From positions 1 to 64,000 of the forward strand of contig NZ_AYZG01000014.1 in NCBI RefSeq assembly GCF_001436695.1: 64,000 nt of DNA, given 5' to 3'. Positions 20,040 to 29,972 of the stretch are shown here, in pieces (positions within the stretch are counted from its first letter, which is position 1; each line of letters opens with the position of its first letter). The position numbers and the translations under genes are program-made. The notes under the pieces were generated by a model that made no database searches, had not been told where the DNA came from, and saw only the letters and a program-made list of their open reading frames with translations. Origin of the DNA: Lactobacillus taiwanensis DSM 21401 (GTDB lineage: Bacteria > Bacillota > Bacilli > Lactobacillales > Lactobacillaceae).

Positions 20040-20408
20040 GTGAGAAAAAGCTACCGTGTAAAAACTGAACGAGACTTTCAAAAAGTTTTTAAGGAAGGTC
20101 AGTCAATGGCTAATAGAGGCTTTGTTGTCTATACCTTACCTAAAGAAAACCAAAAGCATTTTCGTGTTGGAATTTCTGTAGGGAAAAAAGTAGGTCATAC
20201 CGCGGTAGCAAGAAATCGCCTAAAAAGGTTTATTCGTGCTACACTGACGGACCTTAAGCCTGAGATAAGATCTGATTTAGACTTTCTAGTAATTGCTCGA
20301 CCTTATGCACGTGATTTTGATATGGTACGAACCCAAAAAAATCTTATTCATGTGCTAAGGCTAGCTAAAGTCTTATCAAACGAAGAGACGGAAATTGAGG
20401 AAAAGTAG
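20040..20408 (+). CDS. rnpA: ribonuclease P protein component
   Basis: This 122-residue basic protein begins [17 protein letters not shown] from a GTG. It has the RNase P signature [17 protein letters not shown] near residue 50, and [10 protein letters not shown]. It is the protein cofactor for tRNA 5'-end processing. AAGGATG precedes the start at 20040. The stop codon lies 1 nt before the preferred yidC start, so the two are translationally linked. Confidence 0.97.
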   Translation: MRKSYRVKTERDFQKVFKEGQSMANRGFVVYTLPKENQKHFRVGISVGKKVGHTAVARNRLKRFIRATLTDLKPEIRSDLDFLVIARPYARDFDMVRTQKNLIHVLRLAKVLSNEETEIEEK

Positions 20409-20409
20409 A

Positions 20410-21285
20410 GTGAGAAATCATTTGTCGAAGAAAAATTGGAAACTTATTCTATTAGGTTTAGGGATGCTTACCTTAGCTTTAGTAGTTACAGGTTGTGCAT
20501 CAACTAATGGATCAAGTGTTGCTCCTATTTCTCATACTAGTGGCAATTGGTGGGATCGGTATATTGTTTACTATATTTCCCAATTTATTCTTTGGATTGC
20601 AAGTTTAGTTCATGATTCGTATGGTTGGGCAATCATTATCTTTACTATTATAGTAAGAGTAATTTTGCTACCATTGAATGCCATTTCTATTAGAAGCATG
20701 GCTAAGCAACAAAAAGTGCAACCACAGATGGATGCATTGCGTAAAAAATATCCTGGTAAGGATGTTGAGTCACGTCAAAAGCTACAAGAAGAAACTAGTA
20801 AGCTGTATAAAGAAGCAGGTATTAATCCATATACTGGATGTTTACCAATGCTAATCCAGCTTCCAGTTATGTATGCTTTGTACCAAGCAATTTGGCGGAC
20901 GCCACAGTTGCAGAATGGTCGGTTTTTGTGGATGGATTTGGGACGTCCCGATCCATATTACATCATGCCTATCTTGGCAGCTGTATTTACTTTTATGAGT
21001 ACATACATCAGTCAGATGTCAACGCCTCAATCCTCGCAAAATGGAATGACTAAAGGAATGACATATTTGATGCCTCTTATTATTGGGGTTTCAGCAATTG
21101 GTATCCAATCTGCAATTTCCCTTTACTGGGTGATTTCAAACTTATTCCAAGTAGTTCAGACTTTTATTTTGCAAAATCCATTCAAGTATCAACGTGAATT
21201 AGAAGAGCAAAAGAAGGCTGAACGTGAACGTCAGCGCCAAGTTCGTCGCGCATATAAACGTTTGGGACGTAAAAAACAAAAATAA
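20410..21285 (+). CDS. yidC: YidC/OxaA membrane protein insertase, lipoprotein form
   Basis: This 291-residue protein has a lipoprotein signal ending in the lipobox VTGC near residue 30 and then five membrane segments of the Oxa1 core. The core includes GWAIIIFTIIVRVILLPLN, with the hydrophilic-groove arginine, and PYTGCLPMLIQLPVMYALYQA. The basic tail RRAYKRLGRKKQK binds ribosomes. It inserts proteins into the membrane with or without Sec. GTG 20410 is preferred because GAGG lies 9 nt before it; a TTG at 20395 in the same frame is less likely. A khpB (jag) gene usually follows yidC, but here mnmE comes next. Confidence 0.95.
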   Translation: MRNHLSKKNWKLILLGLGMLTLALVVTGCASTNGSSVAPISHTSGNWWDRYIVYYISQFILWIASLVHDSYGWAIIIFTIIVRVILLPLNAISIRSMAKQQKVQPQMDALRKKYPGKDVESRQKLQEETSKLYKEAGINPYTGCLPMLIQLPVMYALYQAIWRTPQLQNGRFLWMDLGRPDPYYIMPILAAVFTFMSTYISQMSTPQSSQNGMTKGMTYLMPLIIGVSAIGIQSAISLYWVISNLFQVVQTFILQNPFKYQRELEEQKKAERERQRQVRRAYKRLGRKKQK

Positions 21286-21314
21286 ATTATCTTTAATTTT
21301 AAGATAAAGTAGTC

Positions 21315-21367
21315 AAAGTGCTTTATCCATCATTATTTGTTGTAGTGGTGGAGTGGGCACTTTTTTT
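21315..21367 (+). terminator. terminator after yidC
   Basis: A two-part stem (AAAGTGC 21315-21321 with GCACTTT 21357-21363, and an inner CCATCA/TGGTGG) is followed by T residues. Confidence 0.8.
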
Positions 21368-21393
21368 ATTTAGATATTTATGTAGGTGAAAAA

Positions 21394-22779
21394 ATGGCAC
21401 AAGTATTAACGCAATTTGATACAATCGCTGCAATTTCTACTCCTATTGGCGAAGGAGGAATTTCAATTGTTCGTTTGTCTGGTGAAGATGCTGTAGCGAT
21501 TGCTAATAAGCTTTTTAAGGGAGCAGATTTGAGTAAAGTTCCTACTCATACAATTCATTATGGACACATTATTGATCCTAAAACAAAAGAAGTTATTGAT
21601 GAAACGATGGTCAGTGTACTTCGTGCGCCAAAAACATTTACTAGGGAAGACATAGTAGAAATAAATTGCCATGGAGGAATGATTGTAACTAACGATATTT
21701 TGCAGCTACTTTTAGCAAATGGGGCTAGGATGGCTGATCCAGGCGAATTTACTAAGCGCGCGTTTATGAATGGGCGGATTGATTTAACTCAGGCTGAGTC
21801 AGTAATGGATATTGTTAGAGCTAAAACTGATAAATCTCGTCAAGTAGCTATGACTCAATTGGCTGGTGGATTATTGGATAAAATTAAAGTAATGCGTCAA
21901 GAATTGTTGGATACGATGGCCCACGAAGAAGTGAATATTGATTATCCAGAATATGACATGGATGATTTAACTTCTCAAGAAATGAAAAAGAAAGCCCAAG
22001 AAGTTTCAGAACAAATCAACAAATTACTTGAGACTGCTCAAGAAGGAAAAATTATTCGTAATGGTTTAGCTACGGCTATTGTTGGTAGACCAAATGTTGG
22101 AAAATCTTCACTCTTAAATTATTTAACTCAAGATGATAAAGCGATTGTAACTGATATCGCCGGAACAACTCGGGATACTTTAGAAGAATATGTTTCTGTG
22201 AAAGGCGTACCACTTAAATTGATTGATACTGCTGGTATTCACCATACAGAAGATAAGGTTGAGAAAATTGGAGTAGAACGTTCAAAAAAAGCTATTACAG
22301 AAGCTGATTTAGTACTTTTGCTTCTCGATGCAAGTCAATATTTGACAGAAGAAGATAAAAAACTTCTGGATTTAACTGCTAATAAAAAGCGAATTATTAT
22401 TTTGAATAAGCAAGATCTAGGGACAAAGATTTCCCGGGAAATGATTGAAAAAATTACGGATAATCCAATTATCGTTACTTCAATTTTGAAGCAAAAGAAT
22501 ATGGACGCACTTGAAAGTGCAATTGAAAAACTTTTCTTTAGTGGCATTGAAAATTCTCAAAACCAAATTTTAGTAACTAATCAAAGACAGGCTGGTCTTT
22601 TAGCTAAAGCTAGGCAGTCATTAGAAGATGTAGTAAATGGGATTGATGATGCGATGCCGTTAGATTTAGTTCAAATTGATTTAAAAAATGCATGGGATAC
22701 TTTAGGTGAAGTTACTGGTGAAAGTACGCCTGATGAATTAATTACACAATTATTTAGTCAATTCTGTCTTGGAAAGTAG
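21394..22779 (+). CDS. mnmE: tRNA modification GTPase MnmE
   Basis: This 461-residue protein has a formyl-THF-binding N-terminal domain ([19 protein letters not shown]) and a helical domain. An inserted G domain has [14 protein letters not shown] near residue 229, the K-loop/switch [18 protein letters not shown] and NKQD. It ends with the Cys motif FCLGK, normally FCIGK. With MnmG it forms the 5-carboxymethylaminomethyl modification on U34 of tRNAs. mnmG follows after 8 nt. An exact Noc-box palindrome lies inside the gene at 22429-22442. Confidence 0.97.
   Translation: MAQVLTQFDTIAAISTPIGEGGISIVRLSGEDAVAIANKLFKGADLSKVPTHTIHYGHIIDPKTKEVIDETMVSVLRAPKTFTREDIVEINCHGGMIVTNDILQLLLANGARMADPGEFTKRAFMNGRIDLTQAESVMDIVRAKTDKSRQVAMTQLAGGLLDKIKVMRQELLDTMAHEEVNIDYPEYDMDDLTSQEMKKKAQEVSEQINKLLETAQEGKIIRNGLATAIVGRPNVGKSSLLNYLTQDDKAIVTDIAGTTRDTLEEYVSVKGVPLKLIDTAGIHHTEDKVEKIGVERSKKAITEADLVLLLLDASQYLTEEDKKLLDLTANKKRIIILNKQDLGTKISREMIEKITDNPIIVTSILKQKNMDALESAIEKLFFSGIENSQNQILVTNQRQAGLLAKARQSLEDVVNGIDDAMPLDLVQIDLKNAWDTLGEVTGESTPDELITQLFSQFCLGK
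22429..22442. promoter_or_regulatory. Noc-box palindrome, exact consensus (in mnmE)
   Basis: ATTTCCCGGGAAAT matches the 14-bp Bacillus subtilis Noc-binding consensus at every position. It lies within coding sequence about 3 kb from oriC. Binding by a Noc-like protein is inferred. Confidence 0.65.
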
Positions 22780-22787
22780 GATAAATA

Positions 22788-24683
22788 ATGAAGACTTACG
22801 AATCAAACGAGTATGACGTAATAGTCGTAGGAGCTGGTCATGCTGGTGTAGAAGCAGCATTAGCAGCAGCGCGAATGGGAGAAAAAACACTTCTTTTAAC
22901 TATTAATCTGGATATGGTAGCTTTTATGCCATGTAATCCATCAGTTGGAGGACCAGCAAAAGGTACTGTTGTTCGCGAAATTGATGCTCTTGGCGGAGAA
23001 ATGGGTAAAAATATCGATGCAACTTATATTCAAATGAGAATGCTTAATACTGGTAAAGGCCCTGCTGTTAGGGCTCTTCGTGCTCAAGCTGATAAGTGGC
23101 AATATCATGAACATATGAAAGATACTATCGAAAATGAACCTAATTTAACTTTACGTCAGGCTGTTGCTGATGAATTAATTGTTGAAGATGGTGTATGTAA
23201 AGGCTTAATAACTAATACTGGGGCAAAGTATTACGCTAAGAGTGTTGTGTTAACTACCGGAACAGCTGCCAGAGGAAAAATTATTATTGGTGAATTAACC
23301 TATTCATCTGGTCCTAATAATTCCTTGCCATCGATTAAGTTGCCAGAAAATCTTGAAAAGTTAGGCTTTAAATTACGTCGCTTTAAGACTGGAACTCCTC
23401 CACGTGTTGATGGTAATACCGTTGATTACTCGAAAACTCAGGAAGAACCCGGTGATAAGGAACCAAGACATTTTTCTTACACAAGTAAAGATAGCGATTA
23501 TTTAAAAGATCAGATGTCTTGCTACATGACTTATACTAACACCGTAACTCATGACATTATTCGTGCAAATCTTGATCGTGCACCAATGTTTTCGGGCGTT
23601 ATTAAAGGTGTAGGACCTCGCTACTGTCCTTCAATCGAAGATAAAGTAGTTCGTTTTGCAGATAAGGATCATCATCAAATTTTCTTAGAACCAGAAGGAC
23701 GTAATACTAAAGAAATTTATGTTGGTGATTTTTCTACTTCAATGCCAGAAGAAGTACAATTGAAGATGCTTCATAGTGTTGCTGGATTAGAGAAAGCTGA
23801 ATTAATGCGTCCAGGATATGCTATTGAGTACGATGTAATTGAGCCATGGCAGTTAAAGCATACGTTAGAAACTAAGAATATTAAGCATCTCTTTACTGCT
23901 GGTCAAATGAACGGAACATCGGGCTATGAAGAAGCAGCTGGACAAGGCTTAATTGCTGGAATCAACGCTGCTTTAAGTGCTCAAAATAAGCCTGGTTTTA
24001 CCTTACAGCGTGATGAAGCATATATTGGTGTTTTAATTGATGACTTAGTAACTAAAGGAACAAATGAGCCATATCGTCTACTTACTAGTAGAGCAGAATA
24101 TCGGCTTCTTCTTAGACATGACAACGCAGATCTACGCTTAACTGAAAAAGGTCATAATTTAGGATTAATTTCAGAAGAACGTTATGCGAAATTTGAAGTT
24201 AAAAAGAAGGCTATTTCCCAGGCAATGGAAGCTATTAAAAAAGTAACTATTCATCCTACAGATGAAGTTCAAGATTATCTCGCTAGTGTTAAGCAGGATA
24301 GACTAAATGCTGGCGTTAGTGGCGCAGACTTCTTAAAACGTCCCCGTGTGACTTTTGATGCAGTTGAGAAATTAAGTGGAGAAACTTTAGCTACTGATCG
24401 TTACGTAAAAGAACAAGTAGAAATTGCTCTGAAATATGAAGGCTATATTAAGAAAGAAAAGACTTTAGTTGATCGTTTGCATCGTCTTGAATCAAAGAAG
24501 GTTCCAGTAGATATTGATTACAATGCGATTCCAAGTTTGGCTACTGAAGCACGTCAAAAATTTGAAAAAATTCGTCCTGAATCGATTGCCCAAGCGGAAA
24601 GAATCTCAGGTGTTAATCCAGCCGACTTAGCAATTTTAACTGCATATATTCAACAAGGAAGAATTGCAAAAATCAAAAAATAA
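22788..24683 (+). CDS. mnmG: tRNA uridine modification enzyme MnmG
   Basis: This 631-residue FAD enzyme has the dinucleotide-binding motif [21 protein letters not shown] at the N-terminus. GidA signatures follow: [15 protein letters not shown] near residue 280 and [16 protein letters not shown] near 375. It works with MnmE on U34 of tRNAs reading NNA/NNG codons. The full length is kept. It is the second gene of the mnmEG operon, and its ATG is preceded only by a modest GTAGGAT site. Confidence 0.97.
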   Translation: MKTYESNEYDVIVVGAGHAGVEAALAAARMGEKTLLLTINLDMVAFMPCNPSVGGPAKGTVVREIDALGGEMGKNIDATYIQMRMLNTGKGPAVRALRAQADKWQYHEHMKDTIENEPNLTLRQAVADELIVEDGVCKGLITNTGAKYYAKSVVLTTGTAARGKIIIGELTYSSGPNNSLPSIKLPENLEKLGFKLRRFKTGTPPRVDGNTVDYSKTQEEPGDKEPRHFSYTSKDSDYLKDQMSCYMTYTNTVTHDIIRANLDRAPMFSGVIKGVGPRYCPSIEDKVVRFADKDHHQIFLEPEGRNTKEIYVGDFSTSMPEEVQLKMLHSVAGLEKAELMRPGYAIEYDVIEPWQLKHTLETKNIKHLFTAGQMNGTSGYEEAAGQGLIAGINAALSAQNKPGFTLQRDEAYIGVLIDDLVTKGTNEPYRLLTSRAEYRLLLRHDNADLRLTEKGHNLGLISEERYAKFEVKKKAISQAMEAIKKVTIHPTDEVQDYLASVKQDRLNAGVSGADFLKRPRVTFDAVEKLSGETLATDRYVKEQVEIALKYEGYIKKEKTLVDRLHRLESKKVPVDIDYNAIPSLATEARQKFEKIRPESIAQAERISGVNPADLAILTAYIQQGRIAKIKK

Positions 24684-24707
24684 ATACTTACTTAAAACAA
24701 AAAAAAT

Positions 24708-24730
24708 CAAAAAAGTTTTTTGCTTTTTTG
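24708..24730 (+). terminator. weak terminator after mnmG
   Basis: CAAAAAAG (24708-24715) and CTTTTTTG (24723-24730) can form an AT-only stem. The stem is weak, so this is a modest call. The rest of the 247-nt gap to pyruvate oxidase shows only the promoter and cre-like site described next. Confidence 0.4.
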
Positions 24731-24851
24731 TTGAGTATGATCACTTAATCACACTTTGAAAGTGCATTCGAATAATAAGTTAGAAGAAAAGATAAAAAAG
24801 TTTGTGAAGTAATTATTTTTAAAAATGATCAAAATATTGATATAGAGCTGT

Positions 24852-24890
24852 TGGCAAACGCTTTCAATTAGTTAACAAATGTGCTTTAAT
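24852..24890 (+). promoter_or_regulatory. promoter of pyruvate oxidase with overlapping cre-like site
   Basis: TTTCAA (24862-24867) and TTTAAT (24885-24890), 17 nt apart, with TGC before the -10. The -35 is overlapped by TGGCAAACGCTTTCAA (24852-24867), which differs from a cre consensus mainly at one position. CcpA repression of pyruvate oxidase is plausible. Confidence 0.6.
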
Positions 24891-24930
24891 CAAAGTGTAA
24901 GAAAAATCATTAAGGAGATGCTTATATACT

Positions 24931-26739
24931 ATGACAAAGATTAGCGGCTCAGATGCAATGTTCCAAGTCTTATATGATTGGGGTATTGATCATATATACG
25001 GTTTTCCAGGCGGTTCATTTGACTCAACAATGAATGCAATTCATAACTGGAAAGATAAGATAAAATTTATTGAAGTAAGACATGAAGAAGCTGGTGCTTT
25101 AGCAGCTTCTGCTGAATATAAGATTAGTGGCAAAGTTGGAGTTTGTTTTGGTTCTGCTGGCCCAGGTGCTGTTCACCTGATGAATGGTCTTTATGATGCC
25201 AAATATGATAAGACACCAATGGTTGCAATTGTGGCTAACGTTCCAACTAGTCGTCAAGATATCGACTTCTTCCAAGCCTTTGATGAAAAACCATGGTTTG
25301 ATCCAGTTGCGGTTTGGAATCACCAAGCAAAGACTGCAGAATCTATTCCAGTTTTGATGGATGAGGCAATTCGTCAAGCTTACCAAAGAAAAGGTCCAGC
25401 AGTTTTAATCTTACCTAAGGACTTTGGTTGGGATAAAATTGAAGACAACTTCCGTAATAATGCGGCAGCTCACAAAGTTGTGCCTAACTTTCCTGCACCA
25501 CGCAAAGAACAACTTGATAAGGCACTTGAATTAATTAAGAATGCTGAAAATCCAATTGTTTACTTCGGTCATGGTGCGCAAGATGCGAGTGCAGAATTAA
25601 AGGAATTTTCTAATAAATTCAAGATGCCTTTAGTTTCCTCAGTCTTGGGTAAGGGAATTGTTGAAGACGAGTTCCCAGCATATATGGGCTCAATTGGTCG
25701 TGTTGGTGCTAAACCAAGTAATGATATTCAAACTCATGCTGATTTAGTTGTTTGGATAGGTAATAACTCTCCATTCTCTATCTTCTTCTTCAATCCTAAG
25801 GCAAAAGTAATTCAAATTGATATTAATTCTGAAAGATTAGGCAAACGTCATGCTGTAACTGTTCCAATGTTAGCAGATTCTAAGAAGACTTTGCATGCTT
25901 TAATTGAAGCGGGCGAAAATCGTTCAGAGTCTCCATTGTATAAGGCAGCGCTTGCTGATCGTGAAAACTGGGAGGCTTGGATTGAAAGCTTTAACAATTC
26001 AGATGAAATGCCGATGAGAGTTGAGCCAATCTTTGATGTAATTAATAAAAAGGCAGCTTCAGATGCAGTATTTGCAGTTGATGTTGGTAACGTAAATATT
26101 AATTTTGACCGCTTAATGCATTTGCATGATGATCAAAAGTGGACTACTTCTGGTTTATACGCAACTATGGGATATGGGGCTCCTGCTTCTTTAGCAGCAG
26201 CAACTATTTATCCAAACCGTGAAGTATGGAACTTAGCTGGTGATGGCGGTTTTGCAATGATGAACCAAGAGCTTTTAACTCAAGCACGCTACAACATGCA
26301 TGTTATCAATGTAGTCTTTACAAATGAAACTTTAGGTTACATTGAAGCTGAACAAGTTGATGAATCGCATCAACCATTGTCAGGGGTTATTTTGCCAGAT
26401 AATGATTGGGCTATGTCTGCTGAAGGTATGAATGTAAAAGGCTTTACTGTTCGTACCAAGAGAGAATTTGAAGATGCAGTAAACGCTGCTCAACAAATGG
26501 AAGGTCCAGTTTTAATTGACTGTAAGATTACTCATGAAATGCCATATTCAACTGAATTAAATACTTTAGATGATCCAGCATTTGTTGAAAAATATGATGC
26601 TCAAGCTTTAAAGCCATTTAGTTACTTTGCTGGTAAATATGGTGTTGAAGCTGATGCTGCATCAGGTGCTTCTGAACATACTGAGCCAGAAGCAGTAGAA
26701 GCTAAGGAAGACGCTTCATCAGGTGCATCTCGTCATTAA
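24931..26739 (+). CDS. spxB: pyruvate oxidase (ThDP- and FAD-dependent)
   Basis: This 602-residue enzyme converts pyruvate, phosphate and O2 to acetyl phosphate, CO2 and H2O2. The N-terminal ThDP domain has YGFPGGSFDSTMNAI and EVRHEEAGALAA, with the catalytic Glu. The central FAD-binding domain spans about residues 190-340. The C-terminal ThDP domain has GDGGFAMMNQEL near 440. The end adds about 30 low-complexity Ala/Glu/Ser residues (GASEHTEPEAVEAKEDASSG). AAGGAG lies upstream of the ATG. Lactobacilli of this group excrete H2O2 partly through such enzymes. The gene is monocistronic with its own terminator and a cre-like promoter. Confidence 0.93.
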   Translation: MTKISGSDAMFQVLYDWGIDHIYGFPGGSFDSTMNAIHNWKDKIKFIEVRHEEAGALAASAEYKISGKVGVCFGSAGPGAVHLMNGLYDAKYDKTPMVAIVANVPTSRQDIDFFQAFDEKPWFDPVAVWNHQAKTAESIPVLMDEAIRQAYQRKGPAVLILPKDFGWDKIEDNFRNNAAAHKVVPNFPAPRKEQLDKALELIKNAENPIVYFGHGAQDASAELKEFSNKFKMPLVSSVLGKGIVEDEFPAYMGSIGRVGAKPSNDIQTHADLVVWIGNNSPFSIFFFNPKAKVIQIDINSERLGKRHAVTVPMLADSKKTLHALIEAGENRSESPLYKAALADRENWEAWIESFNNSDEMPMRVEPIFDVINKKAASDAVFAVDVGNVNINFDRLMHLHDDQKWTTSGLYATMGYGAPASLAAATIYPNREVWNLAGDGGFAMMNQELLTQARYNMHVINVVFTNETLGYIEAEQVDESHQPLSGVILPDNDWAMSAEGMNVKGFTVRTKREFEDAVNAAQQMEGPVLIDCKITHEMPYSTELNTLDDPAFVEKYDAQALKPFSYFAGKYGVEADAASGASEHTEPEAVEAKEDASSGASRH

Positions 26740-26752
26740 TTTCCTAGGAAAT
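26739..26752. promoter_or_regulatory. Noc-box-like palindrome after pyruvate oxidase
   Basis: ATTTCCTAGGAAAT is a perfect 14-bp palindrome starting at the last base of the stop codon. It differs from the Noc consensus only in the central CG pair (TA here), 12 of 14. Confidence 0.4.
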
Positions 26753-26760
26753 AATTAAGT

Positions 26761-26794
26761 AAAGAGTTCACATAGTTGAACTCTTTATTTTTTT
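26761..26794 (+). terminator. terminator of pyruvate oxidase
   Basis: A 10-bp stem AAAGAGTTCA/TGAACTCTTT with a 6-nt loop is followed by A and seven T residues. Confidence 0.92.
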
Positions 26795-26885
26795 GATAAA
26801 AAGTAAGCAAAGTTGTGCGAAATTTGTAATAAAAAAGTATACTAGTAGATGAATGAATTTTATTAAATTATGTGGAGGCAAAAAT

Positions 26886-28274
26886 ATGCAACAATTTGGG
26901 GTTATTGGCTTGTCCGTTATGGGTAAAAACCTTGCCTTAAACGTTAAAAACCATGGATACTCTGTCTCTGGATTTTCGATTGATAAACCAGAGGTCGATG
27001 CTTTAGCGAAATATGAAGATAAAGATTTAAAGCCAACTTATACTTGGGAAGAATTTGTTAATTCGCTAGAAAAGCCACGTAAAATCTTAGTTCAAATTAT
27101 GGCTGGAAAACCAGTTGATGAAACTTTACAAAAATTATTGCCTCTTTTAGATAAGGGCGATATTGTGATTGATGGTGGCAATTCTAATTTTCATGATACT
27201 AATCGTCGCTATAAAGAAATGGAAAAGCATGGTATTCACTTTATCGGAATGGGTGTATCTGGCGGTGAAGAAGGTGCTTTGAATGGACCAGCCTTAATGC
27301 CAGGTGGGGACGAAAAAGCCTATGAAGAAGTATCTCCAATTCTTGAAGCTATGGCCGCAAAAACACCTACTGGTCAACCTTGTGTTGGTTATATTGGACC
27401 AGCTGGAAGTGGTCACTATGTGAAGATGGTTCACAACGGTATTGAATATGGTATTATGCAAGTTATTTCTGAAGTATACGATGTTTTGCGTACTGTTGGT
27501 CACTATTCAAATGATGAAATGAGCGAAATTTTTAAGAATTGGGATAAAGGCGCACTTCAAGCTTATTTAATTGAAATCACTGCTAAGGTTTTGAAGCAAA
27601 AAGATGATTTAACTGATGATCATATTATTGATCATATTTTAAATGAAGCTTCTTATAAGGGAACTGGTAACTGGATGCTTGAAGACGCAATTCGTCTTGG
27701 TGCCCCAATTACTGTTATTGCAGAAGCTGTTCTTGCACGTTTCATGTCAAAAGCAACTTTAAGAGATGATCCTGAACCAACGATTGATCCAGAAAGGGCT
27801 CCAAAAGACTTGGTTGATCAACTTGCAAAAGCTTTATACTTAGCAATGGCTGTTTCATATGGCCAAGGATTTGAACAATTAACTATGGCTGCAAAAGCTT
27901 ATAACTGGCGTTTGCATTACTCAACTATTGCTCAAAACTGGGAAGCTGGTTGCATTATTCGTTCTCAAATGCTTCATGATATTAAGTTTGCCTACAATTC
28001 TGATAAAGATTTACCAAACTTATTTAAGGCTCCATTCTTTGATAAGGTAAAGAAAGAAAATATTGGTGCTCTTAGAGAAATTGTGAAAATTGCTGCTGAT
28101 GCTGGCGTACCAACACCAACTCTTAGTGCAGCTTTGAACTACTTAGAATCAATCTTTAACCCACGTTTACCTCAAAATATTATTCAAGGACAACGTGATT
28201 ACTTTGGTGCTCACACTTACCAAAGAAACGATCGTCCAGGTACTTTCCATACTGAATGGTATGAAGAAAAATAA
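26886..28274 (+). CDS. gnd: 6-phosphogluconate dehydrogenase (decarboxylating)
   Basis: This 462-residue enzyme oxidises 6-phosphogluconate to ribulose-5-phosphate with CO2 release in the pentose phosphate pathway. The Rossmann motif is GVIGLSVMGKNLALN; the first Gly position is usually Ala in the common GLAVMG form. Further motifs are the substrate-binding DGGNSNFHDTNRR, GMGVSGGEEGALNGP near residue 125 and the catalytic Lys region GSGHYVKMVHNGIEYG near 180. The frame extends 11 codons upstream, but ATG 26886 is chosen for the GTGGAGG site before it. A parS-like palindrome and a terminator follow. Confidence 0.96.
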   Translation: MQQFGVIGLSVMGKNLALNVKNHGYSVSGFSIDKPEVDALAKYEDKDLKPTYTWEEFVNSLEKPRKILVQIMAGKPVDETLQKLLPLLDKGDIVIDGGNSNFHDTNRRYKEMEKHGIHFIGMGVSGGEEGALNGPALMPGGDEKAYEEVSPILEAMAAKTPTGQPCVGYIGPAGSGHYVKMVHNGIEYGIMQVISEVYDVLRTVGHYSNDEMSEIFKNWDKGALQAYLIEITAKVLKQKDDLTDDHIIDHILNEASYKGTGNWMLEDAIRLGAPITVIAEAVLARFMSKATLRDDPEPTIDPERAPKDLVDQLAKALYLAMAVSYGQGFEQLTMAAKAYNWRLHYSTIAQNWEAGCIIRSQMLHDIKFAYNSDKDLPNLFKAPFFDKVKKENIGALREIVKIAADAGVPTPTLSAALNYLESIFNPRLPQNIIQGQRDYFGAHTYQRNDRPGTFHTEWYEEK

Positions 28275-28277
28275 TAA

Positions 28278-28293
28278 TGTTTCACATGAAACT
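28278..28293. promoter_or_regulatory. parS-like ParB-binding palindrome after gnd
   Basis: TGTTTCACATGAAACT matches the parS consensus at 14 of 16 positions and is nearly palindromic. It sits 4 nt after the gnd stop codon. Confidence 0.55.
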
Positions 28294-28295
28294 GA

Positions 28296-28323
28296 AAAGT
28301 CACTACATTAGTAGTGGCTTTTT
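28296..28323 (+). terminator. terminator of gnd
   Basis: An 11-bp stem AAAGTCACTAC/GTAGTGGCTTT (one G-U pair) with an ATTA loop is followed by T residues. It makes an upstream start at 28314 for the next gene unlikely. Confidence 0.88.
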
Positions 28324-28367
28324 GCGTTAAAATAGAACAGTATTTAAAAGTAGGGATGTGGGTAAGG

Positions 28368-29921
28368 ATGAGAAAAGAAGAAAAAAGCAATCTTAAGTTA
28401 ATGCTTCAAGCTTTGATTGTTGGATTGATTGCAGGAACAGTAGTTGGATTGTTTAGGTTTGGAATTGAAAAGACTTCTGCTTTTTGGTTATATCTCTTTA
28501 AGCAAGCTCATAAAAATTCGGCTTGGTTTATGGCAATAGTAATTGGTTTAGCAGCAGTTGGAATTATTGCAGGTTACTTTGTAAAACAGTATCCTCATGT
28601 TGGTGGATCAGGTATTCCAGAAGTTAAACTGCAACTTCAAGGTAAATTACAACTTAAGTGGTGGCAAATTCTTTGGAGAAAACTTATTGGTGGTATTTTG
28701 GTAATCGGGACTGGTTTATTCCTAGGTCCGGAGGGACCATCACTTCAACTAGGATCTTCTATCGGTCAAGGACTTGGAGAAAAACTAAAGCAGAATAAAT
28801 ACAATCAACGTGTTCTACTTGCTACTGGGGCCGCTAGTGGTTTATCAGCTGCTTTTGGTGCACCACTTAGTGGGGCTTTGTTTGTTTTAGAAGAAATCTT
28901 TCATAATTTCTCTCCTCGTGTTTGGATGAATGCTTTAGTTGGTGCTATTGCTGCTAATTTTATGGTGTCAAACTTTTTTGGAATTCATCCAGCTCTTGCC
29001 TTACCGTATAAACATGCCTTTCCTTTAGGTTTATATTGGCATTTGATTATTTTAGGTGTCATTTTAGGATTACTGGGGCATTTTTATAAAAAAGGATTAT
29101 TTGGATTAAAAAAAGTTTATTTGAAAATCACATGGTTACCAAGATGGCTTCATGGATTAATTCCGTTAGCTATTTTAGTTCCTATTATGTATTATTGGCC
29201 ATTAATTACGGGACCAGGTAATCGATTAATTTTATCTATGCCTACTATGCTTACAAAAACAGGCTGGGCATTGGTAGGGATGCTTGCTTTTTACTATGTA
29301 ATGCGAATTGCTTTTTCAATTGTTTCTTATGATTCAGGCTTACCTAGTGGTATTTTTCTGCCTATTTTGACAATGGGAGCTTTGGTTGGAGCGGCCTATG
29401 GTATGTTAATGGTTCAATTAGGACTAATGCCAGCTCATTTAGTAATTAATTTGGTTATTTTCTCAATGGCTGGCTACTTTGCTGCAATTATTCGAGCACC
29501 GTTTACGGCAATTATTTTAATTACTGAAATGGTTGGATCGCTACTTCATTTAATGCCATTAGCAGTTGTGGCATTTATTGCTCTGCTGGTTGATCAAGTA
29601 TTAGGTGGCAAGCCAATTTATGATAGTTTGGCAAATGCAATGATGCCAGCTACTAAAACTGAGACAGTTGCTGGAGAAGAGGATGAACTTGATATTCCAG
29701 TTTATGAAAATAGCAAATTGGTAGATCAAGAGATTAAAAGTATTGCTTGGCCCGATAATGTTTTAGTGAGAACGATTAGAAGAGGAAGCCAAGAAATTAT
29801 CCCACATGGTGATACAGTGATTGCGGCGGGAGATTTATTGGTTTTAGGTGTGGACCATAATCAACGTGCAGCAGCGTATGATGCTATCCGCAAACTACAG
29901 GATGTTGAATTAGATGGATAA
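28368..29921 (+). CDS. ClC-family chloride channel/antiporter with RCK_C domain
   Basis: This protein has about 517 residues and ten or more membrane helices. ClC ion-pathway motifs are present: GGSGIPEVK, FLGPEGPSLQLG (the gating Glu is kept), GAASGLSAAFGAPLSGALFVLEE and YDSGLPSGIFLP. After the membrane part, residues from about 440 on form a TrkA-C (RCK_C)-like regulatory domain. A chloride/proton exchange role is likely; the GPEGP motif argues against the fluoride-specific subclass. ATG 28368 or 28356 is the likely start. It is convergent with the MutS2-like gene. Confidence 0.88.
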   Translation: MRKEEKSNLKLMLQALIVGLIAGTVVGLFRFGIEKTSAFWLYLFKQAHKNSAWFMAIVIGLAAVGIIAGYFVKQYPHVGGSGIPEVKLQLQGKLQLKWWQILWRKLIGGILVIGTGLFLGPEGPSLQLGSSIGQGLGEKLKQNKYNQRVLLATGAASGLSAAFGAPLSGALFVLEEIFHNFSPRVWMNALVGAIAANFMVSNFFGIHPALALPYKHAFPLGLYWHLIILGVILGLLGHFYKKGLFGLKKVYLKITWLPRWLHGLIPLAILVPIMYYWPLITGPGNRLILSMPTMLTKTGWALVGMLAFYYVMRIAFSIVSYDSGLPSGIFLPILTMGALVGAAYGMLMVQLGLMPAHLVINLVIFSMAGYFAAIIRAPFTAIILITEMVGSLLHLMPLAVVAFIALLVDQVLGGKPIYDSLANAMMPATKTETVAGEEDELDIPVYENSKLVDQEIKSIAWPDNVLVRTIRRGSQEIIPHGDTVIAAGDLLVLGVDHNQRAAAYDAIRKLQDVELDG

Positions 29922-29923
29922 GA

Positions 29924-29972
29924 AAAAGACTACAATTTAGATTTATTACAATCTTTGTTGTAGTCTTTTATT
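29924..29972. terminator. bidirectional terminator
   Basis: AAAAGACTACAA (29924-29935) pairs with TTGTAGTCTTTT (29958-29969), with A/T runs on both sides. It lies between the convergent clc and mutS2-like genes. Confidence 0.85.

Noticed and set aside
28314..28367. Upstream start for the ClC protein
   Set aside because: It would begin within the gnd terminator hairpin; starts at 28356 or 28368 fit the family better.
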